The notes under the pieces: generated by a model
Seen by the model: only the letters and a program-made list of their open reading frames with translations
Databases searched by the model: none
What the model was told of the DNA's origin: nothing
Made by a program: the position numbers and the translations under genes
Shown here: positions 25,740 through 34,444 of the stretch, piece after piece
Layout of the letters: the number at the start of each line of letters is the position of its first letter
Numbering within the stretch: the first letter of the stretch is position 1
Source: Ornatilinea apprima
GTDB taxonomy: Bacteria > Chloroflexota > Anaerolineae > Anaerolineales > Anaerolineaceae
Assembly: GCF_001306115.1 (NCBI RefSeq)
Contig: NZ_LGCL01000026.1
Span: forward strand, 1 to 64,000
Reading direction: 5' to 3'
DNA length: 64,000 nucleotides

Positions 25740-26720
25740 ATGCCCATACCCTTAATGGCTGGGGAAGTGCTGCGCGACCGTTATGAAATAGAGCGAATCA
25801 TTGGGCAGGGTGGCATGGGGTCCATCTATTTGGCCAACGATTTGCGTCTTAAAGGCCGCCAGTGCGCCCTCAAAGAGGTTGAACACGAACGATCCCTCTC
25901 GCCTGATCTGCTGGAAGAAGCCCGCAAACAATTCTTCCAGGAGGCGACTGTTTTGGCGCGCCTCGACCATCCGAACCTCCCGAAAGTATCCGATTTCTTC
26001 TCCATCCAAAGCCGCGATTACCTGGTGATGGATTTTATCCCCGGCAAAGACCTGCGCACTCTCATGCTAGAAGCCCGCCAGCAAAACCGGTTTCTGGACG
26101 AGACCCAGGTGCTCAACTGGGCCAGCCAACTGGCAGACGCGATTGCCTTCTTACACAGTCAAGAACCGCCCATTCTGCATCGCGATATCAAACCCAGCAA
26201 CCTTAAAGTAACCCCCAGCGGTCTGGTCAAACTGGTAGATTTTGGATTGGTCAAAGTTCTTGCTCCTGGCGAGGTCACCATCACCATTTTGCAGGGTCAG
26301 GGTACCGCTCTCTACACACCCATTGAACAATACGGCGGCGACGGCGGGCATACTGATATTCGCAGCGATATTTTCAGTTTTGGCGCAACGTTATACCATC
26401 TGCTGACCAATCATCCCCCGGCCGACGCTCGCGACCGCTTTCTCGATCCAGATGCCCTCTTACCGCCGCGCCAGATCAACCCGGATATCTCCTCCCAGAC
26501 CGAGCGCGCCATTCTATGGGCGATGAACATCCACCCCGATGACCGGCCCAACTCCATTCAAGAGTTACAGCAGGTGCTGTTCGGAGACCGTCCCACCCTG
26601 CCGCGCTCCATCACGCGGTCGCCATCCTTTTGGCGCACAGCCAAACGCGAGCCCGAAAAGCTGCTTTGGGCGGTTGTGGCCAGTCTCAGCCTGATTTCCT
26701 TTTTGATCACCGTGCTTTAA
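25740..26720 (+). CDS. Membrane-tethered Ser/Thr protein kinase (PknB type)
   Basis: 326 residues. All kinase subdomain motifs are present: GQGGMGSIYLA (P-loop), ALKEVE (ATP-binding Lys), HRDIKPSNL (catalytic loop), DFGLVK, GTALYTPIEQY (activation segment end) and SDIFSFGATLYHLL. After the kinase domain (about 12-275) a short linker leads to one hydrophobic segment at the very C-terminus (about 308-326) with no outer sensor domain. It is therefore a tail-anchored cytoplasmic kinase without its own extracellular input. Divergent from the FHA-winged-helix regulator, its presumed substrate or partner. Confidence 0.92.
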   Translation: MPIPLMAGEVLRDRYEIERIIGQGGMGSIYLANDLRLKGRQCALKEVEHERSLSPDLLEEARKQFFQEATVLARLDHPNLPKVSDFFSIQSRDYLVMDFIPGKDLRTLMLEARQQNRFLDETQVLNWASQLADAIAFLHSQEPPILHRDIKPSNLKVTPSGLVKLVDFGLVKVLAPGEVTITILQGQGTALYTPIEQYGGDGGHTDIRSDIFSFGATLYHLLTNHPPADARDRFLDPDALLPPRQINPDISSQTERAILWAMNIHPDDRPNSIQELQQVLFGDRPTLPRSITRSPSFWRTAKREPEKLLWAVVASLSLISFLITVL

Positions 26721-26723
26721 GTC

Positions 26724-26748
26724 AAAAAAGAGCGGATTTGCTCCGCTC
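26724..26748 (-). terminator. Intrinsic terminator after the GH3 gene
   Basis: GAGCGGA/TCCGCTC stem (26730-26748) with a five-base loop; on the minus strand TTTTTT follows (26724-26729). It lies between the convergent kinase and hydrolase genes. Confidence 0.7.
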
Positions 26749-26755
26749 CTTCAAT

Positions 26756-29563
26756 CTATTTTTCTTCTGCCGACTTTCTCTCTTCCATCTGCCACCACAC
26801 CAGGCCGCCAATCCAACCCGCGAAAACCCCCACCATTAACAGCACAAAAGGCGCAATGGGATCGTCAAACTGCTGCCATTGTGAAAGACTTTGTTGGGTC
26901 TCGACCGATAATCCCAAATAGCTGATGATTCCGCCAATAACCGCCAGCAGCCCCCAACGCGATCCCCACTTCACCGAAAGCAATCGATTCCCAATCCAGT
27001 AAACCAACAAGCCAGCCAGCCAGATTTCCGCCATGGAAAGCAGCCAATCATCCATGCTTGGTTTCGGCTTCGGGGTTTCCAGCAGCGTCTCAGTGGCCTG
27101 CGCCACTACCGATGGGGTGATCGTCGGCACGAAAGCTTCTGTAATCACCGGCGTAGGCACAATGGCCGTAACTGCCGCGGCCTGGTTGGAGCGAATATCC
27201 AACCTCAAAATCTGCGATACCGTCGCCGGATCGCTGACCACACGAATTTCCAGCAAACCCTGAGATTGAATAGGGTAGGTTGCGCGCGCCACGCCGTTAG
27301 TGGTTACCGTCTCAATTTGCTGCGCTGTCCCACCTTCTCCGCCCAGGGTGAAGAGAAAGCGCACAACCGTGCCATCGGGAACCATGTGGCCGTTATGGTC
27401 CACAATTTCACCGGTTACCAGTGGCAGCACGTCGCCCACGCTGAAGGTGGGGTTCACATCGCCAGGCGGGCTGACCGGCGTTCCCATGTTGGATGCCGGT
27501 GACTGCAGGTCAATTAACAAGGGGATGACTTGCTTTGGGTCGGGCATGGTTACCTGGATTAAATCATATCCAACCGAAGGCACCGATACGGGCAAAGATC
27601 CAACAGGGGTCATCTCTTGCATCAGCAGACGTGCGGCCACATCCACAAAGGCGGGTGTTTTTGAATACAATCCGTAATAAGCCGTCAGCTTGGAAATATC
27701 GGTCGCGTCTAAAAAATAGGGCGCGTTAAAGGCAAAAGCGACAATCCGCTTCCCCTGCAGTAAATCCGGTCGTTCAGATAAAATCCGCTGCAAGGCTCTG
27801 GAGCCGCCATGATCAACGCGACTGTTGAGCATTGAAAACACCAACCACTGCGCGTCACGGATTGTGGTTTCCATATCAGCAGGCAGCTCTTCGGTTACAC
27901 CATCCAGCAGCCCCGCCAGTTCTGAAAAGCTGTACGATTCGAGGTTGTACGGCTGCACCTGGCCGCTGGCCGCGGGGCCGTACAGGCGCAGCACCGCGTT
28001 CATCAGGCTTTCTTTGCCTAACACAAACTCTTCTGTGCAGGTGCTGCACTGCCGGCTGCCCTGAACATCCGTGAAGAAAACAATCCGGTCACGTTGATCT
28101 GGAGGCGATCCTAAAGTGCTGATCAACTCAGACGCGTCTGGGCTGATCAGTGTGGCCGCGTTTTGTGCAATTTCAAAACCAATTTCGTTTGCCGTGCCAA
28201 CCTGTTCAACATCATCGGGCAGGGGTAAAACTGCATCCAGGCTGAATTCGCCATACATTTTGTACTTCATCGTCAATAAGCGCAACACAGAAGCATCCAC
28301 TTTTTGAGCAAAAGCGGTGTCTTCACGGTACTTCTGGGCAAAGAACTCCAGCACACGCTTCACGGTTGTAAAGGAATCTTCATCTCCAGTGGAAAGGATT
28401 TCGTCCATATATAACAGGTCGTTGCCCGCCAGAAACGCCGTGCGAACAACCTGTCTGGCATCAAAAGATTGTCCGGCTGAGCCGTAAAACTTCCTTACTG
28501 CAGGGCTGCCCAGATCATCACTGACGATAATGCCCCCACTGGTCCGCCATCGGGCGAAATCGGGCAGAGACAAAATCTGTTCCAGCGCCGCCTGATCAAA
28601 GCTGACTGGCCTGGTTGTCGCCCGAATGTTGCCCTGAAATCCCTGGTAGCGGATATGCGAAACCAGCAGACCGTCTGCGACCTCATCCACACTTTGCGCC
28701 GCGCCGGTAACGCTGAAAAATGGCGCCAGCTCGATTTGCTTCAATTGCTCCAGCGATTTTCGCACGGTAGCAACTTCTTCATTGGAAGGCCGGTCAGAGC
28801 CGCCCCGCCCGGGGAAGTGTTTCGCCACCACGGCCAACTGGTTCGAGCTGCCCTGGTGCAGCCCGCGAATATATGCTTCGCCCATCCTGGCTACCCAAAA
28901 TGGGTCGCTGCCAAAGGTGCGCGTTCCCAAGTCTTCTCCGCTGCCTGTCTGCAAGACATCCAGCACATCCAAAGAAGGGCCCAGGTAAAGGTTAAACCCC
29001 ATGGCGCTTAATTCCCGCCCCATCACCTTACCCACATCCTCCGCGTAACGGGTGTCCCAGGTGGCCCCAATCGCCATTAAATTGGGCAATGGTGAAAGAC
29101 CTGATAAGACCTGATCGTTGGGAGTGTTATCGCCCTCTTGAGAAATCCCTACAAACAGAGGAATATAGGGAGACTCCACCTCCGCGGCGCTGCCCGACTC
29201 AGCTCCGTTCGCGGAAGCATCCCAAACGCTGGTTTGCAGCGATTGGATCAACTCGGTGGCCTGTAAAATGGTATCCACCGGGCCAATAAAATTATTGTTT
29301 TTCGCCTGCAGAACCACACCACCGACTCGATATTTTGTGATCAATTGGTGAATATTCGAATCCGCTAACGCTGTGCTTCCCTTAAAGGTAACCAGGAATA
29401 ACTGTCCCACCCGCTGCTCGGGGGTTAAGGTTTGCAGCAGTTGCAGCGCTTTTTGGGCGGCATCGTCACTTTGCGATTGGACGGTCACCTTGGGCACACT
29501 CACCAGGGTCATGGCCAGCGCGAGGCTTAGCAAAATTCGGGGTAAGAAATCAGATCTCAGCAT
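26756..29563 (-). CDS. Exported glycoside hydrolase family 3 protein with C-terminal membrane anchor
   Basis: 935 residues. Signal peptide about 1-30, GH3 N-terminal TIM barrel about 40-430 with LGPSLDVL, VAKHFPGRGGSD and ISDD-type IIVSDDLG carrying the nucleophile Asp, then a second domain and a beta-rich domain (about 650-800). The C-terminus has two or three hydrophobic segments (about 855-925). The barrel resembles NagZ-like beta-N-acetylglucosaminidases. However, the KHFPGHG...DSH loop that holds the NagZ His-Asp dyad is changed to KHFPGRGGSDRPSNEE, so the dyad His is missing. A role in cell-wall or glycan turnover is inferred. Confidence 0.8.
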   Translation of the reverse strand: MLRSDFLPRILLSLALAMTLVSVPKVTVQSQSDDAAQKALQLLQTLTPEQRVGQLFLVTFKGSTALADSNIHQLITKYRVGGVVLQAKNNNFIGPVDTILQATELIQSLQTSVWDASANGAESGSAAEVESPYIPLFVGISQEGDNTPNDQVLSGLSPLPNLMAIGATWDTRYAEDVGKVMGRELSAMGFNLYLGPSLDVLDVLQTGSGEDLGTRTFGSDPFWVARMGEAYIRGLHQGSSNQLAVVAKHFPGRGGSDRPSNEEVATVRKSLEQLKQIELAPFFSVTGAAQSVDEVADGLLVSHIRYQGFQGNIRATTRPVSFDQAALEQILSLPDFARWRTSGGIIVSDDLGSPAVRKFYGSAGQSFDARQVVRTAFLAGNDLLYMDEILSTGDEDSFTTVKRVLEFFAQKYREDTAFAQKVDASVLRLLTMKYKMYGEFSLDAVLPLPDDVEQVGTANEIGFEIAQNAATLISPDASELISTLGSPPDQRDRIVFFTDVQGSRQCSTCTEEFVLGKESLMNAVLRLYGPAASGQVQPYNLESYSFSELAGLLDGVTEELPADMETTIRDAQWLVFSMLNSRVDHGGSRALQRILSERPDLLQGKRIVAFAFNAPYFLDATDISKLTAYYGLYSKTPAFVDVAARLLMQEMTPVGSLPVSVPSVGYDLIQVTMPDPKQVIPLLIDLQSPASNMGTPVSPPGDVNPTFSVGDVLPLVTGEIVDHNGHMVPDGTVVRFLFTLGGEGGTAQQIETVTTNGVARATYPIQSQGLLEIRVVSDPATVSQILRLDIRSNQAAAVTAIVPTPVITEAFVPTITPSVVAQATETLLETPKPKPSMDDWLLSMAEIWLAGLLVYWIGNRLLSVKWGSRWGLLAVIGGIISYLGLSVETQQSLSQWQQFDDPIAPFVLLMVGVFAGWIGGLVWWQMEERKSAEEK

Positions 29564-29634
29564 AAACCATCAAATTCTCTTCAATGAATTACAAACCATT
29601 ATACGATAAGAACCAGCCATCATCTTCGAAATCA

Positions 29635-29664
29635 TTAAAAAACCGCGCAAAACAATGCGCGGTT
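29635..29664 (-). terminator. Intrinsic terminator after the glycerophosphodiesterase gene
   Basis: AACCGCGCA (29641-29649) and TGCGCGGTT (29656-29664) form a perfect 9-bp stem with a six-base loop; the minus strand continues with TTTTTTAA. Confidence 0.85.
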
Positions 29665-29683
29665 GCATCGGTAGAAGAGCAAT

Positions 29684-30448
29684 TTATGCGGCTTTCATCT
29701 GCCCGCGTAAATCAACCGCCAGTGCCGGGTCGTCGGTGAAAACCCCATCCGCTCCCCAATCAAACAAATCTTTTAGGTCAACCGGGCGGTTCACCGTCCA
29801 CACATGCACCCGCCGGCCCTGCCGGTGAGCAATCTCAATCCACTGCTGTGAGGCGTCCGTCAAATAGGGGTGCACCGCGTGGGGCGCCACCTGCCGCCCG
29901 GAAATGTTCCTGGCAATAAAACCGGCCAGCCCGCGCAGCGCCAGCATGCCCGTTTCCGCTTCAGGAACCAGTTGTCTGACTTTTTTTAAATTCTGCGCGC
30001 TGAACGATGAGAAAAGTATTCGCTCACCCAGCCCCATCGAATTAACCAGCGCGGCCGCCTTTTCCACCAGTTCGTCATTCGGAGACGTGTAATTGGTCAG
30101 TTCGATGTTGATATACCGTGTTTTGCCAAATTCTTCCAACACCTCGAGCAAAAGCGGAATCTTTTCCCCACGGAATTGCTCCGAAAAATGCGAGCCAGCG
30201 TCCAGCTCGCGCAGCTCTGCCAGGCTTTTCGAGTCTACGCACCCGGTTCCGTTGGTAGTGCGGTCTAAGGTAGGATCGTGAAAAACAACCACCTCGCCGT
30301 CCCGGCTCAGCTTGGCGTCCAGTTCAATCGCGTCCGCTCCCTGTTCAAAAGCCAACCGGAAAGACGCCAATGTATTCTCTGGGGCATGCGCGCAGGCGCC
30401 CCGGTGTCCAAAAATGACAGGTTTTGGTAGGGTATAAAGCATGTTCAT
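29684..30448 (-). CDS. ugpQ: Glycerophosphodiester phosphodiesterase
   Basis: 254 residues, cytoplasmic (no signal). The GDPD motif set is complete: GHRGACAHAPENT (catalytic His, Arg and Glu), IELDAKLSRDGEVVVFHDPTLDRTT (metal ligands Glu, Asp and the second His), then NIELT and VHVWTVN near the end. It hydrolyses glycerophosphodiesters to glycerol-3-phosphate and an alcohol. Its ATG at 30448 overlaps the stop of the AAA ATPase gene (ATGA), showing coupling. A second ATG at 30442 is possible. Confidence 0.9.
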   Translation of the reverse strand: MNMLYTLPKPVIFGHRGACAHAPENTLASFRLAFEQGADAIELDAKLSRDGEVVVFHDPTLDRTTNGTGCVDSKSLAELRELDAGSHFSEQFRGEKIPLLLEVLEEFGKTRYINIELTNYTSPNDELVEKAAALVNSMGLGERILFSSFSAQNLKKVRQLVPEAETGMLALRGLAGFIARNISGRQVAPHAVHPYLTDASQQWIEIAHRQGRRVHVWTVNRPVDLKDLFDWGADGVFTDDPALAVDLRGQMKAA

Positions 30449-31794
30449 AGGTCTACAAAATAGGAATCAGCCGCCATGTCAATTAATTCACGTGTCATTT
30501 CCGCGTCCACATTGAGGTACCGCGAAATATCTAAGATTTGATCGCACAGGTCACGCGGATGTGAAGCACGCACTTTGCGGTTACGTTTGATGTACCATTC
30601 CTGGATCAGGTAAGCCAGGGTCTGGTCGTTATATTTCACGCCTTTATGTTCGGCAACAGTTTTAAAAATTTCACGGTACTCTTCATAGGTCGGATCGCCA
30701 ATTTCAATTTTGTGGCGCAGCCGGCGCAAAAAAGCTTCATCCACCAGCTCCTTTGGCGGCAGATTGGTTGAAAAAATAATCAGAGTGTCAAAAGGTACTT
30801 CCATTTTACGGCCGGTGTGCAGGGTGAGAAAGTCAATCCGGTTTTCCAACGGCACAATCCAGCGATTCAGCAAATCCCGCGGCCGCACTTGCTGGCGACC
30901 AAAATCATCAATTAACAAAATACCGCCGTTGGCTTTCATCTGAAATGGGGCTTCGTAATATTTCAGCACATCATCAAAAACCAGGTCTAGTCCCGCCAGG
31001 GTCAATTCACCGCCCACCATGATAAAAGGCCGCTTGATGTTGACCCAGCGCGGATCGCGGCGTGTGCCAGCCCGCAGCGTTCCCGTCCCCAGCGAGGTTG
31101 TTTCCTGCCCCGCGGCAAGCCGGTGATTGACCGAATCGTATAACTTAATCACCTGTCCATCCACATAAATCGAATACGGAATATACATCGTCTGCGATTG
31201 CACCAGGTTGCCAATCGCCCGGGCGATGCTGGTTTTTCCATCGCCTGTGGGACCATACATAAAAATCGACGTGCCTGAATTGATGGCTGGCCCAAGCCGC
31301 TGGATTGTCTTTTCAGACAGCGTCAGGTGCGTCAGCATTTGTCGCATCACCCGGTTGGTTACCTGCACCCGCCCGCGGCTTTGCTTTTTGCATGATTCAA
31401 TATAATCGGTTAAAGGCACTGGCGCTGGCCCGGCATATTGGCTTCGCTCCAACGCCTCCCGCGCTTTTTCAATCCCCGCGCCGGTGATCGCGTATTGGTA
31501 CGATCCTTCTCCAAGACCCAATTGGGAAGAGCGCACCTCAATTAATTTTTCGCGCTTCAAAATTTCCAAAATCTGATCCACAACCCCAGAAAAGGGCAGC
31601 GACACATCTTCCGCAACTTTGAAGCCGGTCATATAGCCCTGAAAATACATCACCTTGAGCACATGGTCTTGAAGCCACAAGAGCGGCAAGCCTGTCTCCT
31701 CAATTTTGGTGATGGGCGCAGGGCTGAAAGCCGCTGTCGGTGCAGCCGCAGGCCTTTCAGCCGGTTGAGGTTTCTTTTCACTCGTTGGGTACAT
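30445..31794 (-). CDS. AAA-family ATPase with N-terminal winged-helix-like region
   Basis: 449 residues. A Pro/Ala-rich start (1-30) is followed by a helical, winged-helix-like segment (about 35-130; QILEILKREKLIEVRSS). The AAA module begins near 165 with the unusual Walker A GPTGDGKTS, Walker B GILLIDDFG and a sensor-1 segment LIIFSTNLPPKELVDEAFLRR, where NLPP replaces the usual asparagine context. The arginine-rich LRRLRHKI follows. It resembles bacterial ATPases annotated only as AAA family, with no established role. AGAGGA precedes the ATG. Translationally coupled to the glycerophosphodiesterase gene. Confidence 0.75.
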   Translation of the reverse strand: MYPTSEKKPQPAERPAAAPTAAFSPAPITKIEETGLPLLWLQDHVLKVMYFQGYMTGFKVAEDVSLPFSGVVDQILEILKREKLIEVRSSQLGLGEGSYQYAITGAGIEKAREALERSQYAGPAPVPLTDYIESCKKQSRGRVQVTNRVMRQMLTHLTLSEKTIQRLGPAINSGTSIFMYGPTGDGKTSIARAIGNLVQSQTMYIPYSIYVDGQVIKLYDSVNHRLAAGQETTSLGTGTLRAGTRRDPRWVNIKRPFIMVGGELTLAGLDLVFDDVLKYYEAPFQMKANGGILLIDDFGRQQVRPRDLLNRWIVPLENRIDFLTLHTGRKMEVPFDTLIIFSTNLPPKELVDEAFLRRLRHKIEIGDPTYEEYREIFKTVAEHKGVKYNDQTLAYLIQEWYIKRNRKVRASHPRDLCDQILDISRYLNVDAEMTRELIDMAADSYFVDL

Positions 31795-31949
31795 GGCCGA
31801 TTCCTCTTTTCTGGATATTCATATGCCAATAAAAATTATAGCACCGCTTAAAAATCTTTCAGCCCCGGTTTTCACAATCCTGTTAAAATTCATGGGGCAA
31901 AATATGAAGGTTTTTTTCGCCTCCGCCATAAACTTCAGAGTTCTTTTAC

Positions 31950-31978
31950 TTGCCTATCCACCATTTGCAGACTATAAT
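31950..31978 (+). promoter_or_regulatory. Leaderless promoter of the glycosyltransferase gene
   Basis: TTGCCT (31950-31955) and a perfect TATAAT (31973-31978) are separated by 17 bases, and the -10 ends seven bases before the ATG at 31986. Transcription should therefore start at the A of the start codon. No Shine-Dalgarno sequence precedes the ATG. Confidence 0.65.
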
Positions 31979-31985
31979 CCTCCCC

Positions 31986-32669
31986 ATGCAAGTAAGTGTG
32001 ATCATCCCCGTCTACAACGAGGTCAAAACGATTTGCGCTGTTTTAGAGCGCATTAAACAGGTTGGAATCGTCGACGAAATCATCATTGTGGATGATGGTT
32101 CGTCGGATGGCACCCGCGAGATGCTCGCCAGCCTTGAGTCTGATCCCCTCATCCACATCGTTTTCCACCCTCATAACCAGGGAAAAGGCAGTGCCGTCCG
32201 CACAGGCATCCAAAGCGCCACCAAAGACATTATCATCATTCAAGATGCCGACCTGGAATACGAACCTGGCGACTATCCCTCCCTCATCCAACCCATCTTG
32301 GATGGGCAGGCCAAAGTGGTGTACGGCTCGCGCTTTTTAGGCGCACAAAAACGCGACTTTTTACTCCTCAGCAAACTGGCCAACCTGTTTCTCACTTTTG
32401 TAACCAATCTCCTTTACCAACAGTCGCTGACCGATATGGAAACCTGTTATAAGGTCTTTCGCCGCGACGTTGTCAAGGACATTACCTTCCATTCCCGCCG
32501 TTTTGAATTTGAGCCAGAATTTACCGCGAAAATCCTGAAAAGGCACATCCATATTCATGAAGTGCCTGTGCACTATAACTCTCGCGGATTTGATGAGGGC
32601 AAAAAGATTGGCGTGAAAGACGGCCTCGAATCGCTTTGGACGCTGGTCAAATACCGCTTTGTTGAATAG
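31986..32669 (+). CDS. Family 2 glycosyltransferase (polyprenyl-phosphate sugar transferase type)
   Basis: 227 residues from the ATG at 31986; an in-frame ATG at 31950 lies inside the promoter. GT-A fold with VSVIIPVYNEVKTI, DDGSSDGT, the DXD motif in QDADLEYEPGDYP and MEADMETCYK-like DMETCYKVFRR. The C-terminus ends RVTA-like (YKVF...SLWTLVKYRF) without membrane segments. Such enzymes (DPM1/GtrB-like) transfer a sugar from a nucleotide donor to a polyprenyl phosphate. No membrane anchor is present, so it is the soluble DPM1 type. Single-gene unit ending at a bidirectional terminator. Confidence 0.85.
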   Translation: MQVSVIIPVYNEVKTICAVLERIKQVGIVDEIIIVDDGSSDGTREMLASLESDPLIHIVFHPHNQGKGSAVRTGIQSATKDIIIIQDADLEYEPGDYPSLIQPILDGQAKVVYGSRFLGAQKRDFLLLSKLANLFLTFVTNLLYQQSLTDMETCYKVFRRDVVKDITFHSRRFEFEPEFTAKILKRHIHIHEVPVHYNSRGFDEGKKIGVKDGLESLWTLVKYRFVE

Positions 32670-32674
32670 TGAAG

Positions 32675-32711
32675 ATCAAAAAAACCGGCGCGACGCGCCG
32701 GTTTTTTTGAT
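32675..32711. terminator. Bidirectional intrinsic terminator
   Basis: A perfect 17-bp stem (32675-32691 with 32695-32711) and a three-base loop, with seven A before and seven T after the GC part. It separates the convergent glycosyltransferase and recJ genes. Confidence 0.9.
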
Positions 32712-32722
32712 TATGTTCTCAA

Positions 32723-34435
32723 TTACGCAAACGGGTCCGGTTCAAAGGGTTGGATATCCCGCACCATCAACTGCACCGTGGTCCGCCCGTTAAATGTATT
32801 AATGTCATACGAATATAACAAATCCAAACGGCTGGGCATATTTTCGGCCCAGTGTCCCATGCGAAAAGCGATGGCATCGAAAACCGTGCGCCCGTCTGAA
32901 ATTTGCAGTTTCAAATGGGTTTTGTCTTTACCCACCGCCGAGAAGCGCTTCACCCACAACCCGCGCGAAACAAAGCGCACGCCCGGGTTTTTCTCGCCGG
33001 TCGGCTCAATTTTTTCCATTGCCTCAAAAATTTCTTTCGGGTTCTGCAGCGGCAGTTCCATATCCGCGTGCAGTTCGGGCTGCAGCACCTGTCCGCTTAA
33101 TTGATCAGCCGCGATATTACGCAGCCGCGCTACCAGCTCTTCCAGATTCTGATTTCGCACTGTGAAGCCGGCCGCCATCGAATGGCCGCCATGCCGCACC
33201 AGTAAGTCGGCGCAGTGATCCAGCGCCCGCGTTATGTGAAAAACCGGAATGCTGCGGCAGGATGCCCGTGTTTCTTCATCTCCCTTATGCGCCACAATTG
33301 CCGGACGGAAATAGGTTTCGGCCAGCCGAGAGGCCGCCAGGCCCACCACGCCTTCGTTGAAATTTTCATCTGCGGCAAAAATCAAGAAATCATTGCCGTC
33401 TGCTTTGGCTCGTTCCTCCGCAGTCTCCTGAATCAATCGCGTGATTTCCTGCCGCTCTTTGTTCTTGTCATCCAATTGCTGGGCCAGCCGTCCGGCTTCC
33501 AAAATATCCCGCGATACCAGCAGTTCATACGCCAGTTTGGCCGTATCCAACCGGCCGGCTGCGTTCAAGCGCGGCCCCAGCAGAAATCCAATCTGCTCGG
33601 CGGAAATTCGCTCAATGTTCACACCAGCCACCTGTGCCAGCGACCATAAACCCGGGCGTTTTCCCATCGCCAGGATTTCCAGGCCGGCTTTGACCAGCGA
33701 ACGGTTTTCACGAGTCAGCGGAACAATATCGGCCACGGTGCCCACCGCCACCAGATCGAGCAGATCTTCCAGACGCAGGTTTACCGGTTGACGCTTTGTA
33801 AACAGGGCCTCCGCGATTTTGAAGGCCACACCCACCCCGGCCAGGTCGCGGTAAGGATAGGCGTCTCCCGTCTGTTTGGGATTGATCACCGCGAACGCTT
33901 CCGGCCTCGTTCCACCCGGCTCGTGATGATCGGATATGATCATATCCATGCCCAATTCATTGGCATAAGCCACTTCTTTGGGCGAGCGCACCCCGCAGTC
34001 CACCGTGATCACCAGCCGCGCGCCCTCTTCCCATAAGGTCTTCAGCGCGTCCTGGTTCAACCCATAACCTTCATCGAAGCGGTTGGGAATATACGCGCGC
34101 ACATCTCCGCCAATCGCTTTCAGGCTTTCCACCAGCAGAGCTGTGGCGGTTACGCCGTCCACGTCATAATCGCCGTAGACAATCATCGTCTCTTGCGCGT
34201 CAACTGCTCGCAAAATCCGCTCAACCGCTTTGTCCATATTCAACAGTTGAAAAGGATCGTGCAGAGATCCTTTGGCGAACAAATACGTCCTGGCGTCTTC
34301 GGCGGTCGTGATTCCGCGGTTAAACAAAAGCTGGCGCAGCAGTAATGGGTATTCAATTAATTCGTCTTGAACCTGAGTGGGAATATGTTTTGAACTGCTA
34401 TCAATAATCCATTGTTTTTTGATCGGTGAATTCAT
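32723..34435 (-). CDS. recJ: Single-stranded-DNA-specific exonuclease RecJ
   Basis: 570 residues. DHH domain motifs are seen in order: VYGDYDVDGVTATALL (motif I), VITVDCGVRSP (motif II), MIISDHHEPG (motif III), and the DHHA1 part with GGHSMAAGF. An OB-fold-like C-terminus follows (about 460-570). It degrades single-stranded DNA 5' to 3' in recombination and repair. AAGGA stands before the ATG. It is 9 bases downstream of alr, so the two are cotranscribed. Confidence 0.95.
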   Translation of the reverse strand: MNSPIKKQWIIDSSSKHIPTQVQDELIEYPLLLRQLLFNRGITTAEDARTYLFAKGSLHDPFQLLNMDKAVERILRAVDAQETMIVYGDYDVDGVTATALLVESLKAIGGDVRAYIPNRFDEGYGLNQDALKTLWEEGARLVITVDCGVRSPKEVAYANELGMDMIISDHHEPGGTRPEAFAVINPKQTGDAYPYRDLAGVGVAFKIAEALFTKRQPVNLRLEDLLDLVAVGTVADIVPLTRENRSLVKAGLEILAMGKRPGLWSLAQVAGVNIERISAEQIGFLLGPRLNAAGRLDTAKLAYELLVSRDILEAGRLAQQLDDKNKERQEITRLIQETAEERAKADGNDFLIFAADENFNEGVVGLAASRLAETYFRPAIVAHKGDEETRASCRSIPVFHITRALDHCADLLVRHGGHSMAAGFTVRNQNLEELVARLRNIAADQLSGQVLQPELHADMELPLQNPKEIFEAMEKIEPTGEKNPGVRFVSRGLWVKRFSAVGKDKTHLKLQISDGRTVFDAIAFRMGHWAENMPSRLDLLYSYDINTFNGRTTVQLMVRDIQPFEPDPFA

Positions 34436-34444
34436 CCGTATTCC

